IMG/VR virus record: IMGVR_UViG_3300023184_000035
Coordinates: 62,001-126,000 of that record
DNA length: 64,000 nt
Direction: 5' to 3' (one strand)
Source of the DNA: a virus
Shown here: one piece after another, positions 21,836 through 29,288 of the stretch
Position numbering within the stretch: the stretch's first letter is position 1
Layout of the letters: each line of letters opens with the position of its first letter
Made by a program: the position numbers and the translations under genes
The notes under the pieces: generated by a model
Told to the model about the DNA's origin: nothing
Database searches by the model: none
What the model saw: the letters and a program-made list of their open reading frames with translations, nothing else

Positions 21836-22309
21836 ATGAGCACAAACAGTCGTATCGCAGTCATGCATGGCACAGTTTGCAAAAGCATCTACTGTCATTG
21901 GGACGGTTACTTGCACTTTAATGGACGTATCTTGCAAGAGAGCTACGACAGTTCCAAGGCCAATCACCTTGTGGCACTGGGTGACTTGAGCAGCCTGCGA
22001 GCCACGATTGGCGAGAAGCATGCGTTCAGTCAGTTTGAAGTTCCTACTGAAGAAGTAGAAGCATACAAGACGCTGACAGAAAACATGTGTACCTTTTACG
22101 GTCGCGATCGTGGCGAGAAGCACACTGAGCACAAAGTGGCAGTGAACTTCGAAACTTTCCTGGAACAGTGCAACATGTGCGGTGCCGAGTACTACTACAT
22201 CATGGAAGATGGTCAGTGGTACTATGGTAGCATGCACGAAAGCGATCCTTTCTACAAGCGCCTGGTGTTGTTGAGTGACGCACTGGAATCTGAAACGGTT
22301 GACCAATAA
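21836..22309 (+). CDS. Conserved phage protein of unknown function, 157 aa
   Basis: ATG at 21836 behind ACAGGAGTTGGAA. SRIAVMHGTVCKSIYCHWDG, then YLHFNGRILQESYDSSKANH and LVALGDLSSLRATIG are hallmarks of a conserved phage family (S-x-I-A...Y-C-H-W-D-G-Y), of unknown function. The last codons V-D-Q-stop are read from the next promoter's -35 and spacer. Confidence 0.82.
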   Translation: MSTNSRIAVMHGTVCKSIYCHWDGYLHFNGRILQESYDSSKANHLVALGDLSSLRATIGEKHAFSQFEVPTEEVEAYKTLTENMCTFYGRDRGEKHTEHKVAVNFETFLEQCNMCGAEYYYIMEDGQWYYGSMHESDPFYKRLVLLSDALESETVDQ

Positions 22310-22327
22310 TTCCCAAAGTGCTATAAT
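22299..22327 (+). promoter_or_regulatory. Sigma70-type promoter overlapping a gene end
   Basis: TTGACC at 22299-22304 encodes part of the upstream gene's last codons, and its TAA stop (22307-22309) is in the spacer. TATAAT at 22322-22327. Confidence 0.92.
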
Positions 22328-22357
22328 ACGAACATACAAAGCAAAAAGGAGTTGACA

Positions 22358-22582
22358 ATGCAAGACGCACAAGAGATCTATTACGGCATGTTTACAGATG
22401 CTGGCAATCAAGAAGTTGCCGCTATTGTAAAACACGCCAAGGCAAAACAACTTACGTGGGCACAGACTTACAAACTGTTGTCACAGTTGGCAATGGTTTC
22501 AGATTATGCTGAAGCCCTGGACACCATGGTGCGTGAGATGGTGTATGACGCAATCGGCGCTGATGGCCCTTTTTACATCTAA
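22358..22582 (+). CDS. Unknown small protein, 74 aa
   Basis: ATG at 22358 behind AAAAAGGAGTTGACA. Helical, with AQEIYYGMFTDAGNQEVAAI and LTWAQTYKLLSQLAMVSDYA. Soluble. Directly followed by a small membrane gene with AAGGAG. Function unknown. Confidence 0.68.
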   Translation: MQDAQEIYYGMFTDAGNQEVAAIVKHAKAKQLTWAQTYKLLSQLAMVSDYAEALDTMVREMVYDAIGADGPFYI

Positions 22583-22589
22583 GGAGACG

Positions 22590-22784
22590 ATGATGAAAAT
22601 ACGCAACGAATATTTGTGGCTGGTACTGTTGGTGGCTGTGATTGCAGGTGGTCCGCTGTTGAGCATCTGGGCCTTGAATACACTGTTTCCTGTGTTGGCT
22701 ATTCCTTACACCCTAGAGACCTGGGCCGCAATGGCCTTGGTTGGTGGCGTATTTCAAAGTTTGAAAATTGGTAAGAAAGACTGA
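22590..22784 (+). CDS. Small membrane protein, 64 aa
   Basis: ATG at 22590 (a second ATG follows at 22593) behind AAGGAGACG. Two hydrophobic segments: YLWLVLLVAVIAGGPLLSIW and TWAAMALVGGVFQSLKIG, with polar ends. Similar two-pass phage proteins exist. Role unknown. Confidence 0.7.
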   Translation: MMKIRNEYLWLVLLVAVIAGGPLLSIWALNTLFPVLAIPYTLETWAAMALVGGVFQSLKIGKKD

Positions 22785-22785
22785 T

Positions 22786-23553
22786 ATGTTTGTAGATGTC
22801 TCTAACATGACAGCCCGCGAAATACAACGCCTGGGCCACGAGGACGATGAGGGGCCTGTGCAACGCCGGTGGAAGCCACGTACTACTGCCGGTGGTGGGC
22901 ATCGTGGCTACAGTGTAAGCGATGTGTGGGGTGCCGCATGTCATGCACAATGCATCAACGGTGTGTACGTCAAAGAAGATTTATGGGAATGGCCCTCAGA
23001 GTCAGCAACTGCTATGCAACTCAAACGCAAAAGCAATCGCAACATCATGATGGATGCATTAGAAAATCCTTTCATGATCACAGACGAAGATCGCTCAGCA
23101 GGCGAGCAGTGCATGAAGTTCATTTCTAATGACATGACGTTCCGCGCACTGCAAAACAAACTCACAGACTTTGACCGCAGTGTGATGAAGATCACTGCTG
23201 TGACAGATCGATTCTTTCCGCAGGCGCATAAATTAGAATTGGCCACTGTGGCTTGTTTGCCCAACAGTCATCAACGTGCCCTGACACGCATTGCGGAACA
23301 GGACAGACTCAATCAGACTGCTGGTTATATAGGTGCTGTGGGCGACAAGGTCACCATCAACGTGGACATTGTTCGCTGTGTATTCAGTCAGAAGTGGAAC
23401 ACCTACTACGCAACTGGTATCACCAGCAACAATGAAACAGTGTTCTTTTCCATCCGTGAACCGCTAAACACAGGCACCTTGCTGTCAGTGCAGGGCACTG
23501 TGAAAGCGCACCGGGATGGACAGACTCAACTCAACCGCGTGAAGGTGCTATGA
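22786..23553 (+). CDS. Unknown protein with OB-fold-like C-terminus, 255 aa
   Basis: ATG at 22786 follows the prior stop by one base. N-terminus MFVDVSNMTAREIQRLGHED is followed by a Gly/Arg region, a helical middle and the C-terminus GDKVTINVDIVRCVFSQKWN, then VFFSIREP and LLSVQGTVKAHRDG, which looks like the five-strand barrel of an OB fold. Nucleic-acid binding is inferred. Stop overlaps the start of a small lipoprotein. Confidence 0.65.
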   Translation: MFVDVSNMTAREIQRLGHEDDEGPVQRRWKPRTTAGGGHRGYSVSDVWGAACHAQCINGVYVKEDLWEWPSESATAMQLKRKSNRNIMMDALENPFMITDEDRSAGEQCMKFISNDMTFRALQNKLTDFDRSVMKITAVTDRFFPQAHKLELATVACLPNSHQRALTRIAEQDRLNQTAGYIGAVGDKVTINVDIVRCVFSQKWNTYYATGITSNNETVFFSIREPLNTGTLLSVQGTVKAHRDGQTQLNRVKVL

Positions 23554-23687
23554 GATTGGTGTTGGTTGTGTTTGCGTTGACAGGGTGTAGTGTGTTTCAC
23601 GACGCCCGAGATGAATTCAAGAAAGAAGTAACTGGTGTTCAATCAGAATTTGCTAGACTTTACAACAAGGAGAACTCAAATGAGTAA
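23550..23687 (+). CDS. Very small lipoprotein, 45 aa
   Basis: ATG at 23550 (overlaps the preceding TGA). MRLVLVVFALTGC is a minimal lipoprotein signal with Cys13. The mature part is a short charged helix ending NKENSNE. Overlaps the next ATG by 8 bases. Resembles tiny lipoproteins of phages; possible role in lysis (spanin-like outer component) is speculative. Confidence 0.62.
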   Translation: MRLVLVVFALTGCSVFHDARDEFKKEVTGVQSEFARLYNKENSNE

Positions 23688-23808
23688 GATTTTAATTGGT
23701 TTTGTGTTGGGATTGATTGTGGCTAGTGTGGGCTTCTCGGGCATTGCCCGAATTGCCGACCGAGGTGTCCAAACCATCCAAACACAGAGCAAAGAATTGG
23801 CCCAGTAA
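23680..23808 (+). CDS. Very small membrane protein, 42 aa
   Basis: ATG at 23680 behind AAGGAGAACTCAA. One N-terminal membrane segment (ILIGFVLGLIVASVGFSGIA) and a polar tail VQTIQTQSKELAQ. Paired with the lipoprotein it overlaps; an inner-membrane/outer-membrane pairing is an idea only. Confidence 0.65.
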   Translation: MSKILIGFVLGLIVASVGFSGIARIADRGVQTIQTQSKELAQ

Positions 23809-23844
23809 ATTGGGCAAATCAAATCTAAATTGTGCAAAAAGTGG

Positions 23845-23873
23845 TTGACACAGATACCGTTTTGTTGTATAAT
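23845..23873 (+). promoter_or_regulatory. Consensus sigma70 promoter, TTGACA-N17-TATAAT
   Basis: Full consensus at both boxes (23845-23850, 23868-23873). The presumed transcript begins with a 6-bp hairpin ATGCTG / CAGCAT (23880-23896), which may stabilise the message. Serves the gene at 23938. Confidence 0.95.
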
Positions 23874-23937
23874 TTGGATATGCTGAAGCACAGCATGTTT
23901 CGTAATTTAACTTTAGGCAACTCAGAAAGGCAACAAA

Positions 23938-24294
23938 ATGTCAAATGACAAACTCTTTACCGTAGCAGGCACCGCAACTCACAAAGGCGTGACCAAGGTA
24001 CGCTTTGCAAACGACTTGGTGGCTCGCATCAAGATCCTGGCCAAGGCCGGCGCAACTGATGTCAACTTGGTGGAACTGCCCCAAGCTATGACCAAACTGC
24101 AAGCACTCAAGTACTTGCAAGAACAAGGTATCACTGCTGGTGATGCTGGCTTTGCTGTGGCCAACAAACTGGCTGAGAAAAGCAAAGTGGCCAAGAAAGG
24201 CGAAGTCAAAGTGTCTGCAAGCGGCACCAAGGCCAAGTCTAAAACTGCTCCTGCAACTGTTCGATCAGATGCAGTTGAAAGCACCAACGCCTAA
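23938..24294 (+). CDS. Abundant small basic protein, 118 aa
   Basis: ATG at 23938, preceded by GAAAGGCAACAAA. VAGTATHKGVTKVRFANDLV and a helical TKLQALKYLQEQGI form a small domain; the last 45 residues are Lys/Ala-rich (EKSKVAKKGEVKVSASGTKA), a histone-like tail. With a consensus promoter, 5' hairpin and strong terminator it is probably highly expressed. DNA or RNA binding inferred. Confidence 0.75.
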   Translation: MSNDKLFTVAGTATHKGVTKVRFANDLVARIKILAKAGATDVNLVELPQAMTKLQALKYLQEQGITAGDAGFAVANKLAEKSKVAKKGEVKVSASGTKAKSKTAPATVRSDAVESTNA

Positions 24295-24312
24295 TACAAA
24301 CAGGCTCCCAAC

Positions 24313-24337
24313 AACGCCGTCAATGACGGCGTTTTTT
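24313..24337 (+). terminator. Rho-independent terminator
   Basis: 9-bp stem AACGCCGTC / GACGGCGTT, AAT loop, followed by a T6 run. It ends the gene at 23938-24294. Confidence 0.93.
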
Positions 24338-24338
24338 A

Positions 24339-24366
24339 TTGACTCGTCAATCGAGATAATTACTGT
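24339..24366 (+). promoter_or_regulatory. Weak candidate promoter TTGACT-N16-TACTGT
   Basis: TTGACT at 24339-24344 begins right after the terminator, as at 9857 and 20829, but the -10 (TACTGT) is poor. The ATG at 24367 would be leaderless. Confidence 0.35.
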
Positions 24367-24627
24367 ATGCTGGAATTTGAAGATGACCCCATTTACGAAT
24401 ACGCCAAGACTGTGATGTTTCAAATCATGACAGTGCTGTACATGAACGGACGCACAGAAGCACACGTGGGTGCCATAATGCGGCTGTTGGGTGTGGATGA
24501 AGACCATGCTAGACTGCATGATGATGAACGCATTGAGCTGGACGAAAATTTTGCCCGGATGGCTGCGGAATTAAATATGAATGAGCTTGTGTCTGCTCAA
24601 GTCCCCCAAGGAACCACAATCCATTAA
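24367..24627 (+). CDS. Conserved small phage protein, 86 aa
   Basis: ATG at 24367. MLEFEDDPIYEYAKTVMFQI, then AHVGAIMRLLGVDEDHARLHDDERIELD is a helical acidic pattern seen in small conserved phage proteins. Function unknown. Stop shares a base with the next ATG. Confidence 0.68.
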   Translation: MLEFEDDPIYEYAKTVMFQIMTVLYMNGRTEAHVGAIMRLLGVDEDHARLHDDERIELDENFARMAAELNMNELVSAQVPQGTTIH

Positions 24628-24872
24628 TGTCTATCCCCACATACCGTGCAGTTGAACCACTGTACATTGTGATGTTGCGCAACAACCAAGCTGAGCCCAT
24701 GTTCAAGACTTGGATACGCCGACATCAAATTGAACATGCCAATGTCACTGGCAACCGAATGATGCTTCATCACCAGCAAGCCTTTGATCGATTTCTTGTG
24801 ACATGGACACATGAGTGGACTGCCATCACTGTGTGGGACACTTGGAACCGCAGACACATCTACATGGACTAG
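24627..24872 (+). CDS. Unknown small protein, 81 aa
   Basis: ATG at 24627 overlaps the preceding TAA by one base. Trp/His-rich (FLVTWTHEWTAITVWDTWNR), alpha/beta. No family recognised. Confidence 0.6.
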   Translation: MSIPTYRAVEPLYIVMLRNNQAEPMFKTWIRRHQIEHANVTGNRMMLHHQQAFDRFLVTWTHEWTAITVWDTWNRRHIYMD

Positions 24873-24900
24873 GCAGGAGTGCCAAATTCCTGTGTTTTTC

Positions 24901-24929
24901 TTGACATGCTGTGATAATGCATGTATAAT
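24901..24929 (+). promoter_or_regulatory. Consensus sigma70 promoter, TTGACA-N17-TATAAT
   Basis: Both boxes match consensus (24901-24906, 24924-24929). Upstream of the gene at 24955 with AAAGGAG. Confidence 0.94.
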
Positions 24930-24954
24930 TACTATTCATAACAAAGGAGTCATA

Positions 24955-25146
24955 ATGACCAATCATGAACAAATCGTAGCCGCTTACGACACATACATTG
25001 CGGAAAATGAAAAATTCACAGCCAAGGGTGTGAAAGCCGCGGCTGCCCGTGCTAGAAAAGCCTTGCAAGAAATGACCAAAGGTATCAAAGAGCGCAGAAA
25101 AGAAATCACAGCAGAGAAAGAAGCACTTGCGGCAGCACCCAAGTAA
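24955..25146 (+). CDS. Small basic helical protein, 63 aa
   Basis: ATG at 24955 behind AAAGGAGTCATA. MTNHEQIVAAYDTYIAENEK, then KGVKAAAARARKALQEMTK: an amphipathic, Lys/Ala-rich, probably coiled helix, like conserved small proteins of marine phages. Nucleic-acid binding or scaffold role possible. Confidence 0.72.
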   Translation: MTNHEQIVAAYDTYIAENEKFTAKGVKAAAARARKALQEMTKGIKERRKEITAEKEALAAAPK

Positions 25147-25159
25147 CGCTCAGCCTGAG

Positions 25160-25312
25160 ATGCAGGAGTTACATTCGTGGCCCTTGCATCTCACTGCCGA
25201 CTTGCGGCAGCGACTGTTGGATGATAAAATGCGTCGAGCCCAGCATTACTGGCAGGCGCAGGAAAAAATCCGCAGTGCCAAAAATCCACAAAATCATGGC
25301 AATCACAACTGA
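25160..25312 (+). CDS. Very small protein, 50 aa
   Basis: ATG at 25160. MQELHSWPLHLTADLRQRLL and a basic Gln-rich helix. Overlaps the next gene by 17 bases in another frame. Moderate support only. Confidence 0.5.
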   Translation: MQELHSWPLHLTADLRQRLLDDKMRRAQHYWQAQEKIRSAKNPQNHGNHN

Positions 25313-25784
25313 TCAAATTCCCACCATAACCATAGATGAACTAAGCGATCATCTCGATCATCTAACCAGTGGCGTCAGCACCGACACCATAACCTGGGGC
25401 AACAGCTCAATCTGGAGCACAACCGGAACAGTGGTACCGGGCTATGGTGCTGCTATTGGTGGTCAAAATGCTTACACCTACGCAACCAATACCACTAGCC
25501 CTTGGATTAGCGTTAGCAATGGTGGCACTGGGTCAATCAACCCCAGTGCCAGCATAGAAATCAAAGGCGAAGACGCTGACATCAAGATCAATGGCAAAAG
25601 CATGGTGACCTGGATGGAGGCGGTAGAAGAACGACTTAACATACTCACACCCAATCCTGAACTGGAAAAAGACTGGGATGACTTGCGCAGACTGGGGCAA
25701 CGCTACAGAGCCTTGGAAAAGAAATGCAAGGAAAAAGCACAGATGTGGGCGGCCTTGAAAAAAGTACAACCTCGACAACCATGA
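25296..25784 (+). CDS. Virion-type protein with helical C-terminus, 162 aa
   Basis: ATG at 25296. N-terminus MAITTDQIPTITIDELSDHL is followed by a Gly/Ser/Thr-rich, beta-like region, then EIKGEDADIKINGKSMVTW and a helix EKDWDDLRRLGQRYRALEKK. The last part matches a conserved helix in small virion-associated proteins of T4-like phages. Structural role inferred. Coupled to the radical SAM gene by ATGA. Confidence 0.66.
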   Translation: MAITTDQIPTITIDELSDHLDHLTSGVSTDTITWGNSSIWSTTGTVVPGYGAAIGGQNAYTYATNTTSPWISVSNGGTGSINPSASIEIKGEDADIKINGKSMVTWMEAVEERLNILTPNPELEKDWDDLRRLGQRYRALEKKCKEKAQMWAALKKVQPRQP

Positions 25785-27166
25785 GCACATGGGCAGAGTT
25801 TTACAATCAAATCCGAGATCCTGCATGGCCTGACTGCAAACAAGAACATCAGTTCTCACAACTACCCGAACATATTCAAAAAGAATGCTGTGAAGTATTT
25901 GGGTATGTTCCGGGTGCATTTAAAAAACAATCCAAGCTGCCCAATCGGGTGTTTCCAATCAACACAGCAACAGCTTGTCAGTTAAAATGGAACTGGAGCA
26001 CAATATATCTTACCACAGAAGACACAGCCAGTTGTCATAGAACCACTCATCATAAATTTGACACTGACACGTTTGATTTTCACAACACGCCTAGTAAATT
26101 GCAAGACCGGCGGCACATGTTGGCGGGCAAATGGCCCGAACATGGTTGCGAATACTGTCGTGATATAGAGCAGGCAGGTGGACAAAGCGATCGTATTACC
26201 AATTTGGACTTCCCAGGTATACATGCGCCTCCTGAGCTAGATCAAGATCCTGTGGCGGTTGATGTTACTCCTCGTATACTAGAAGTATATTTCGACAACA
26301 CTTGCAATTTAAAATGCCTGTACTGTGGTCCTCACTTTAGCAGTCTGTGGGACGCTGAAAACATTCGACATGGCGCTGGGGCATTTGCCAAGAGTGCCAA
26401 TATTGAAAGCAACAAACAAAAGATATTTTCTTGGTTGAGGCAACATGGGCACAACCTTACAGTGTTCAATATTTTAGGTGGCGAGCCACTGTATCAAGAC
26501 GAACTTGATCAATGCTTGGATTTATTTGAGCAGCATCCTGCACCCGAACTTAAATTACAAATATTTACAAATCTCAATGCCAAGTTGAGTCGTGTAAAAA
26601 ATTTAGTTGAACGTGTTAAACAATTGATTGATCAGAACAAACTGAGAGAATTTGAAATAACTGCCAGTTTGGATTGCTGGGGTACACCGCAAGAATATGT
26701 GCGATACCCATTGGATCTCTCTGTATGGGAAAAGAACTTTGAATACTTGGTAGACCAACCTTGGATAAATTTAATTATTAACTCCACAGTGACACCACTC
26801 ACTGTAAAAACTCTACCTGATTTACTGCAAAGAATAAATCAGTGGAGTACAACTAGAAAAATATATCACTATCAAAATTCTGTCAACGGCCCCAGTTACA
26901 TGTTTATTGACATATTTGGCGGAATTTTTCAAAATGATTTTGATCAAGCCCTGGCCATCAAGCCAACTAATACTCCAGAAGAACAATCTAGTACTCAGTA
27001 CTTGAAAGGCATTGCACAACAAAGTTTGCATCGTGGCCCCAACGTGCCTGAAATAAAAAAACTTTTTAATTTTTTAAACGAAAATGATCGTCGACGTAAT
27101 ACCAGCTGGTCCACGGTGTTTCCTTGGCTGGTTGAAGAATTTGTCAAATATGATCTAAAAATTTGA
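25781..27166 (+). CDS. Radical SAM protein, twitch-type, 461 aa
   Basis: ATG at 25781 overlaps the previous stop. C-x3-C-x2-C at Cys175, Cys179 and Cys182 (NTCNLKCLYC) binds the radical-generating cluster; NILGGEP follows. Extra Cys at 66, 85, 123 and 126 (HGCEYC) match the N-terminal site of the phage twitch-type family. An N-terminal 50 residues differ from the copy at 4942. Substrate unknown. Confidence 0.9.
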   Translation: MSTWAEFYNQIRDPAWPDCKQEHQFSQLPEHIQKECCEVFGYVPGAFKKQSKLPNRVFPINTATACQLKWNWSTIYLTTEDTASCHRTTHHKFDTDTFDFHNTPSKLQDRRHMLAGKWPEHGCEYCRDIEQAGGQSDRITNLDFPGIHAPPELDQDPVAVDVTPRILEVYFDNTCNLKCLYCGPHFSSLWDAENIRHGAGAFAKSANIESNKQKIFSWLRQHGHNLTVFNILGGEPLYQDELDQCLDLFEQHPAPELKLQIFTNLNAKLSRVKNLVERVKQLIDQNKLREFEITASLDCWGTPQEYVRYPLDLSVWEKNFEYLVDQPWINLIINSTVTPLTVKTLPDLLQRINQWSTTRKIYHYQNSVNGPSYMFIDIFGGIFQNDFDQALAIKPTNTPEEQSSTQYLKGIAQQSLHRGPNVPEIKKLFNFLNENDRRRNTSWSTVFPWLVEEFVKYDLKI

Positions 27167-27191
27167 CACACAATACAAATCATTATATAAT
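27163..27191 (+). promoter_or_regulatory. Sigma70-type promoter, TTGACA-N17-TATAAT
   Basis: TTGACA at 27163-27168 overlaps the stop codon region of the radical SAM gene; TATAAT at 27186-27191. The NAD synthetase ATG at 27198 is 7 bases after it, indicating a leaderless or very short leader. Confidence 0.92.
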
Positions 27192-27197
27192 GCTATT

Positions 27198-28010
27198 ATG
27201 ATACCCAAAACACCTAAACAACGCATCAAACACATCGTCAAGTGGATCCAAGACTATGCTCGCAAAGCAAAGATTAATACCTTGGTGGTGGGTATTTCAG
27301 GCGGCATTGACAGCTCAGTTGTGAGTGCCTTGTGTGCTCGAACTGGCTTGAAAACCATTGTGGTACAAATGCCCATTCGCCAGAATAAGAAACTGGACAA
27401 CTTGAGTTCAGCACACGCAGGCTGGCTGTTGAATCATGTGCCCAGCTTCAGCATCACGCACATGATCATGGATTTGACCCCAGTGTTCACAGCATTTGAG
27501 AAAAAGCTCACACCTTTTGGCGACAGTGAACTGGCATTTGCCAACAGCAGAGCCCGACTGCGCATGATGACCCTGTATCAAATTGCACAGAGTCATGGTG
27601 GCATTGTGGTGGGCACAGGCAACAAAGTGGAAGATTTTGGCGTGGGATTCTTTACCAAGTACGGTGACGGTGGAGTGGATATCTCTCCCATTGGTGACTG
27701 TTTGAAAACTGAAGTCTGGGACATGGGACGAGAACTTGGCTTGCTCCAGGAGATCATCGATGCCCCGCCCACCGACGGACTCTGGGCCGATGACCGTAAC
27801 GACGAAGATCAACTGGGCATGAACTACCCTGAACTGGAACGCATGATGAGCATTGACTTTTTGAAGCGAGCCAAGATCGTGGATTCAGACATGCCTGGCA
27901 GCGCCAAACTCAATGCTGACGATCGAAAAAAATTAAAACGTTATCAAGAACTACGTGCTCAGAACATGCACAAGATGATGTCTATCCCTGTTTGTACAAT
28001 GCCCCGTTAA
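27198..28010 (+). CDS. nadE: NAD+ synthetase (ammonia-dependent)
   Basis: NadE converts nicotinate adenine dinucleotide and ammonia to NAD+ with ATP. The PP-loop SGGIDSS (34-40) binds ATP; RARLRMMTLY, GTGNKVEDFGVGFFTKYGDG and the PTDGLW...DEDQLGM region are family signatures. 270 residues matches the short ammonia-dependent form without a glutaminase domain. Own consensus promoter. It may maintain NAD+ during infection or counter host NADase defences (inference). No other NAD gene is in the window. Confidence 0.95.
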   Translation: MIPKTPKQRIKHIVKWIQDYARKAKINTLVVGISGGIDSSVVSALCARTGLKTIVVQMPIRQNKKLDNLSSAHAGWLLNHVPSFSITHMIMDLTPVFTAFEKKLTPFGDSELAFANSRARLRMMTLYQIAQSHGGIVVGTGNKVEDFGVGFFTKYGDGGVDISPIGDCLKTEVWDMGRELGLLQEIIDAPPTDGLWADDRNDEDQLGMNYPELERMMSIDFLKRAKIVDSDMPGSAKLNADDRKKLKRYQELRAQNMHKMMSIPVCTMPR

Positions 28011-28404
28011 CTACAATGTTAATGGCAAAAACACACCATTTTGACAGTTTTTTGACAGCCTTACAGCTAGATCAAATAAGTAAAAGTGGTGGTAGAACAA
28101 CACATTGCAATCTAATAGGATCTTCTACTGCTGATTGGTATCTTGTCCAATTGAATAAAACAAGTACCCGTGACACCAAAAGAGGTTTGTCCAAGCCAAA
28201 TTGGTGTTCGAAAGAGACTCTCGGAAAGTCTCTTCGTTGACAACTAGAATTGGACAGGCTCATTTCTCAGGACGCGAGCTTGTCCCAAACGAGTATGCCA
28301 AGGAGGCCCGAGGTCTATCTATGCTCATCTCAACTGCACTTTTGTCAACGTGATCTACTCGGGACTCCGCGTATAGCCACGTATTGGCAAGAAAAGGAAA
28401 TCAA
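28011..28404. other. Gene-poor interval with candidate structured RNA
   Basis: 394 bases without a convincing gene. Long-range and local complementarity is unusual: stem A 28144-28152 with 28248-28256 (9 bp); B 28173-28179 with 28201-28207 plus inner 28184-28188 with 28193-28197; C 28209-28219 with 28227-28236; D 28252-28261 with 28276-28285 (10 bp, one G-U); E 28235-28243 with 28342-28350 (9 bp); F 28282-28295 with 28356-28365 (10 bp, one bulge). A and D, and D and F, compete, so alternative folds are possible. See findings. Confidence 0.5.
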
Positions 28405-28980
28405 ATGAAAGTTAATACAAATCGGCCCAATGCATTGGCATCGTGGTCATCTCGAGTTATCAAACTACTGGGACTGTTTTTGGTCATGCTGGTGGTTTGG
28501 AATGTGTGCCAAAGCAGATTGGCCTCACTACGAAGCGACCGGGCAGCCGGCATGGTGGGCTATGTGTCAGCAGAAGACAAATTACGACAATTGGATTGCC
28601 TAACCCGCAACATCTACTGGGAAGCAGCCTCAGAGCCGTTTGAGGGCAAAGTGGCAGTGGCGCAGGTCACGTTAAATAGAGTAGAGAGCGGCAGATTTGC
28701 CAACACTGTGTGCGGTGTGGTCTATCAAAAGAACGTGTTCTATGAAAAGGTAGTTTGCCAATTCTCGTGGTTCTGCGAAGGCAATCACAAGGTCCGAGCA
28801 GTGTATCAGCCCATGTGGCAAGAAAGCGAACTAGTGGCCAAAAAAGTACTATTGGAGAACTTCCGATTGCCCGGCATGAAAAATGCGTTATACTATCATG
28901 CTGACTATGTAAATCCCAACTGGCACAAAGCCCGAATTGACAAAATTGGTCGTCACATCTTTTATGGAGAAAAATCATGA
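28405..28980 (+). CDS. SleB-like cell-wall hydrolase, 191 aa
   Basis: ATG at 28405 behind AAAAGGAAATCAA. A membrane anchor lies at about residues 19-36, then the SleB/hydrolase-2 domain: CLTRNIYWEAASEPFEGKVA with the conserved Glu pair, VAQVTLNRV, and CQFSWFCEG. The family cleaves peptidoglycan (lytic transglycosylase-like). Likely a phage endolysin with a signal-anchor. Next gene overlaps its stop. Confidence 0.88.
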   Translation: MKVNTNRPNALASWSSRVIKLLGLFLVMLVVWNVCQSRLASLRSDRAAGMVGYVSAEDKLRQLDCLTRNIYWEAASEPFEGKVAVAQVTLNRVESGRFANTVCGVVYQKNVFYEKVVCQFSWFCEGNHKVRAVYQPMWQESELVAKKVLLENFRLPGMKNALYYHADYVNPNWHKARIDKIGRHIFYGEKS

Positions 28981-29288
28981 ACGCCTGGCCCTTTAACTTA
29001 CAAATTGTTCGAGACTTTTTGAACAATCACCTGCACAAAATTTCAGCAGACACCCTGGGCTGGTTGGCAGCCATTGTGTTGCACTGTGCCACAATTCCTT
29101 CACTGCTGGCCTTGATGACTGGACTGAGTGATCGAGTGCCCAGCCTGGATGTGGTGGCGTTTCTTTGGGCAGGCCTAGTACTGCTGTTCCTGCGAGCCAT
29201 TGTGCTCAAAGATACCCTGAACATCATCACAATTGGTCTGGGGTTTATAGTGCAAGCCGGGCTCATGGCCCTGATCCTGTTTAGGTAA
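28977..29288 (+). CDS. Membrane protein, candidate holin, 103 aa
   Basis: ATG at 28977 (ATGA). Three hydrophobic stretches: about 26-48 (GWLAAIVLHCATIPSLLALM), 58-75 and 83-101. Size, topology and coupling with the wall hydrolase suggest a holin, though no sequence family was recognised. Followed by a hairpin and promoter. Confidence 0.72.
   Translation: MNAWPFNLQIVRDFLNNHLHKISADTLGWLAAIVLHCATIPSLLALMTGLSDRVPSLDVVAFLWAGLVLLFLRAIVLKDTLNIITIGLGFIVQAGLMALILFR

Noticed and set aside
28205-28215. GTTCGAAA as a tRNA T-loop
   Set aside because: No matching T-stem, acceptor stem or anticodon arm is present; no tRNA genes were seen in the window.
27992-28240. An 82-codon open frame on the plus strand in the nadE-sleB interval
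   Set aside because: It begins with TTG or unsupported ATG codons, has no Shine-Dalgarno, shows no recognisable motif and lies over the stems of the candidate RNA. It remains possible but unsupported.
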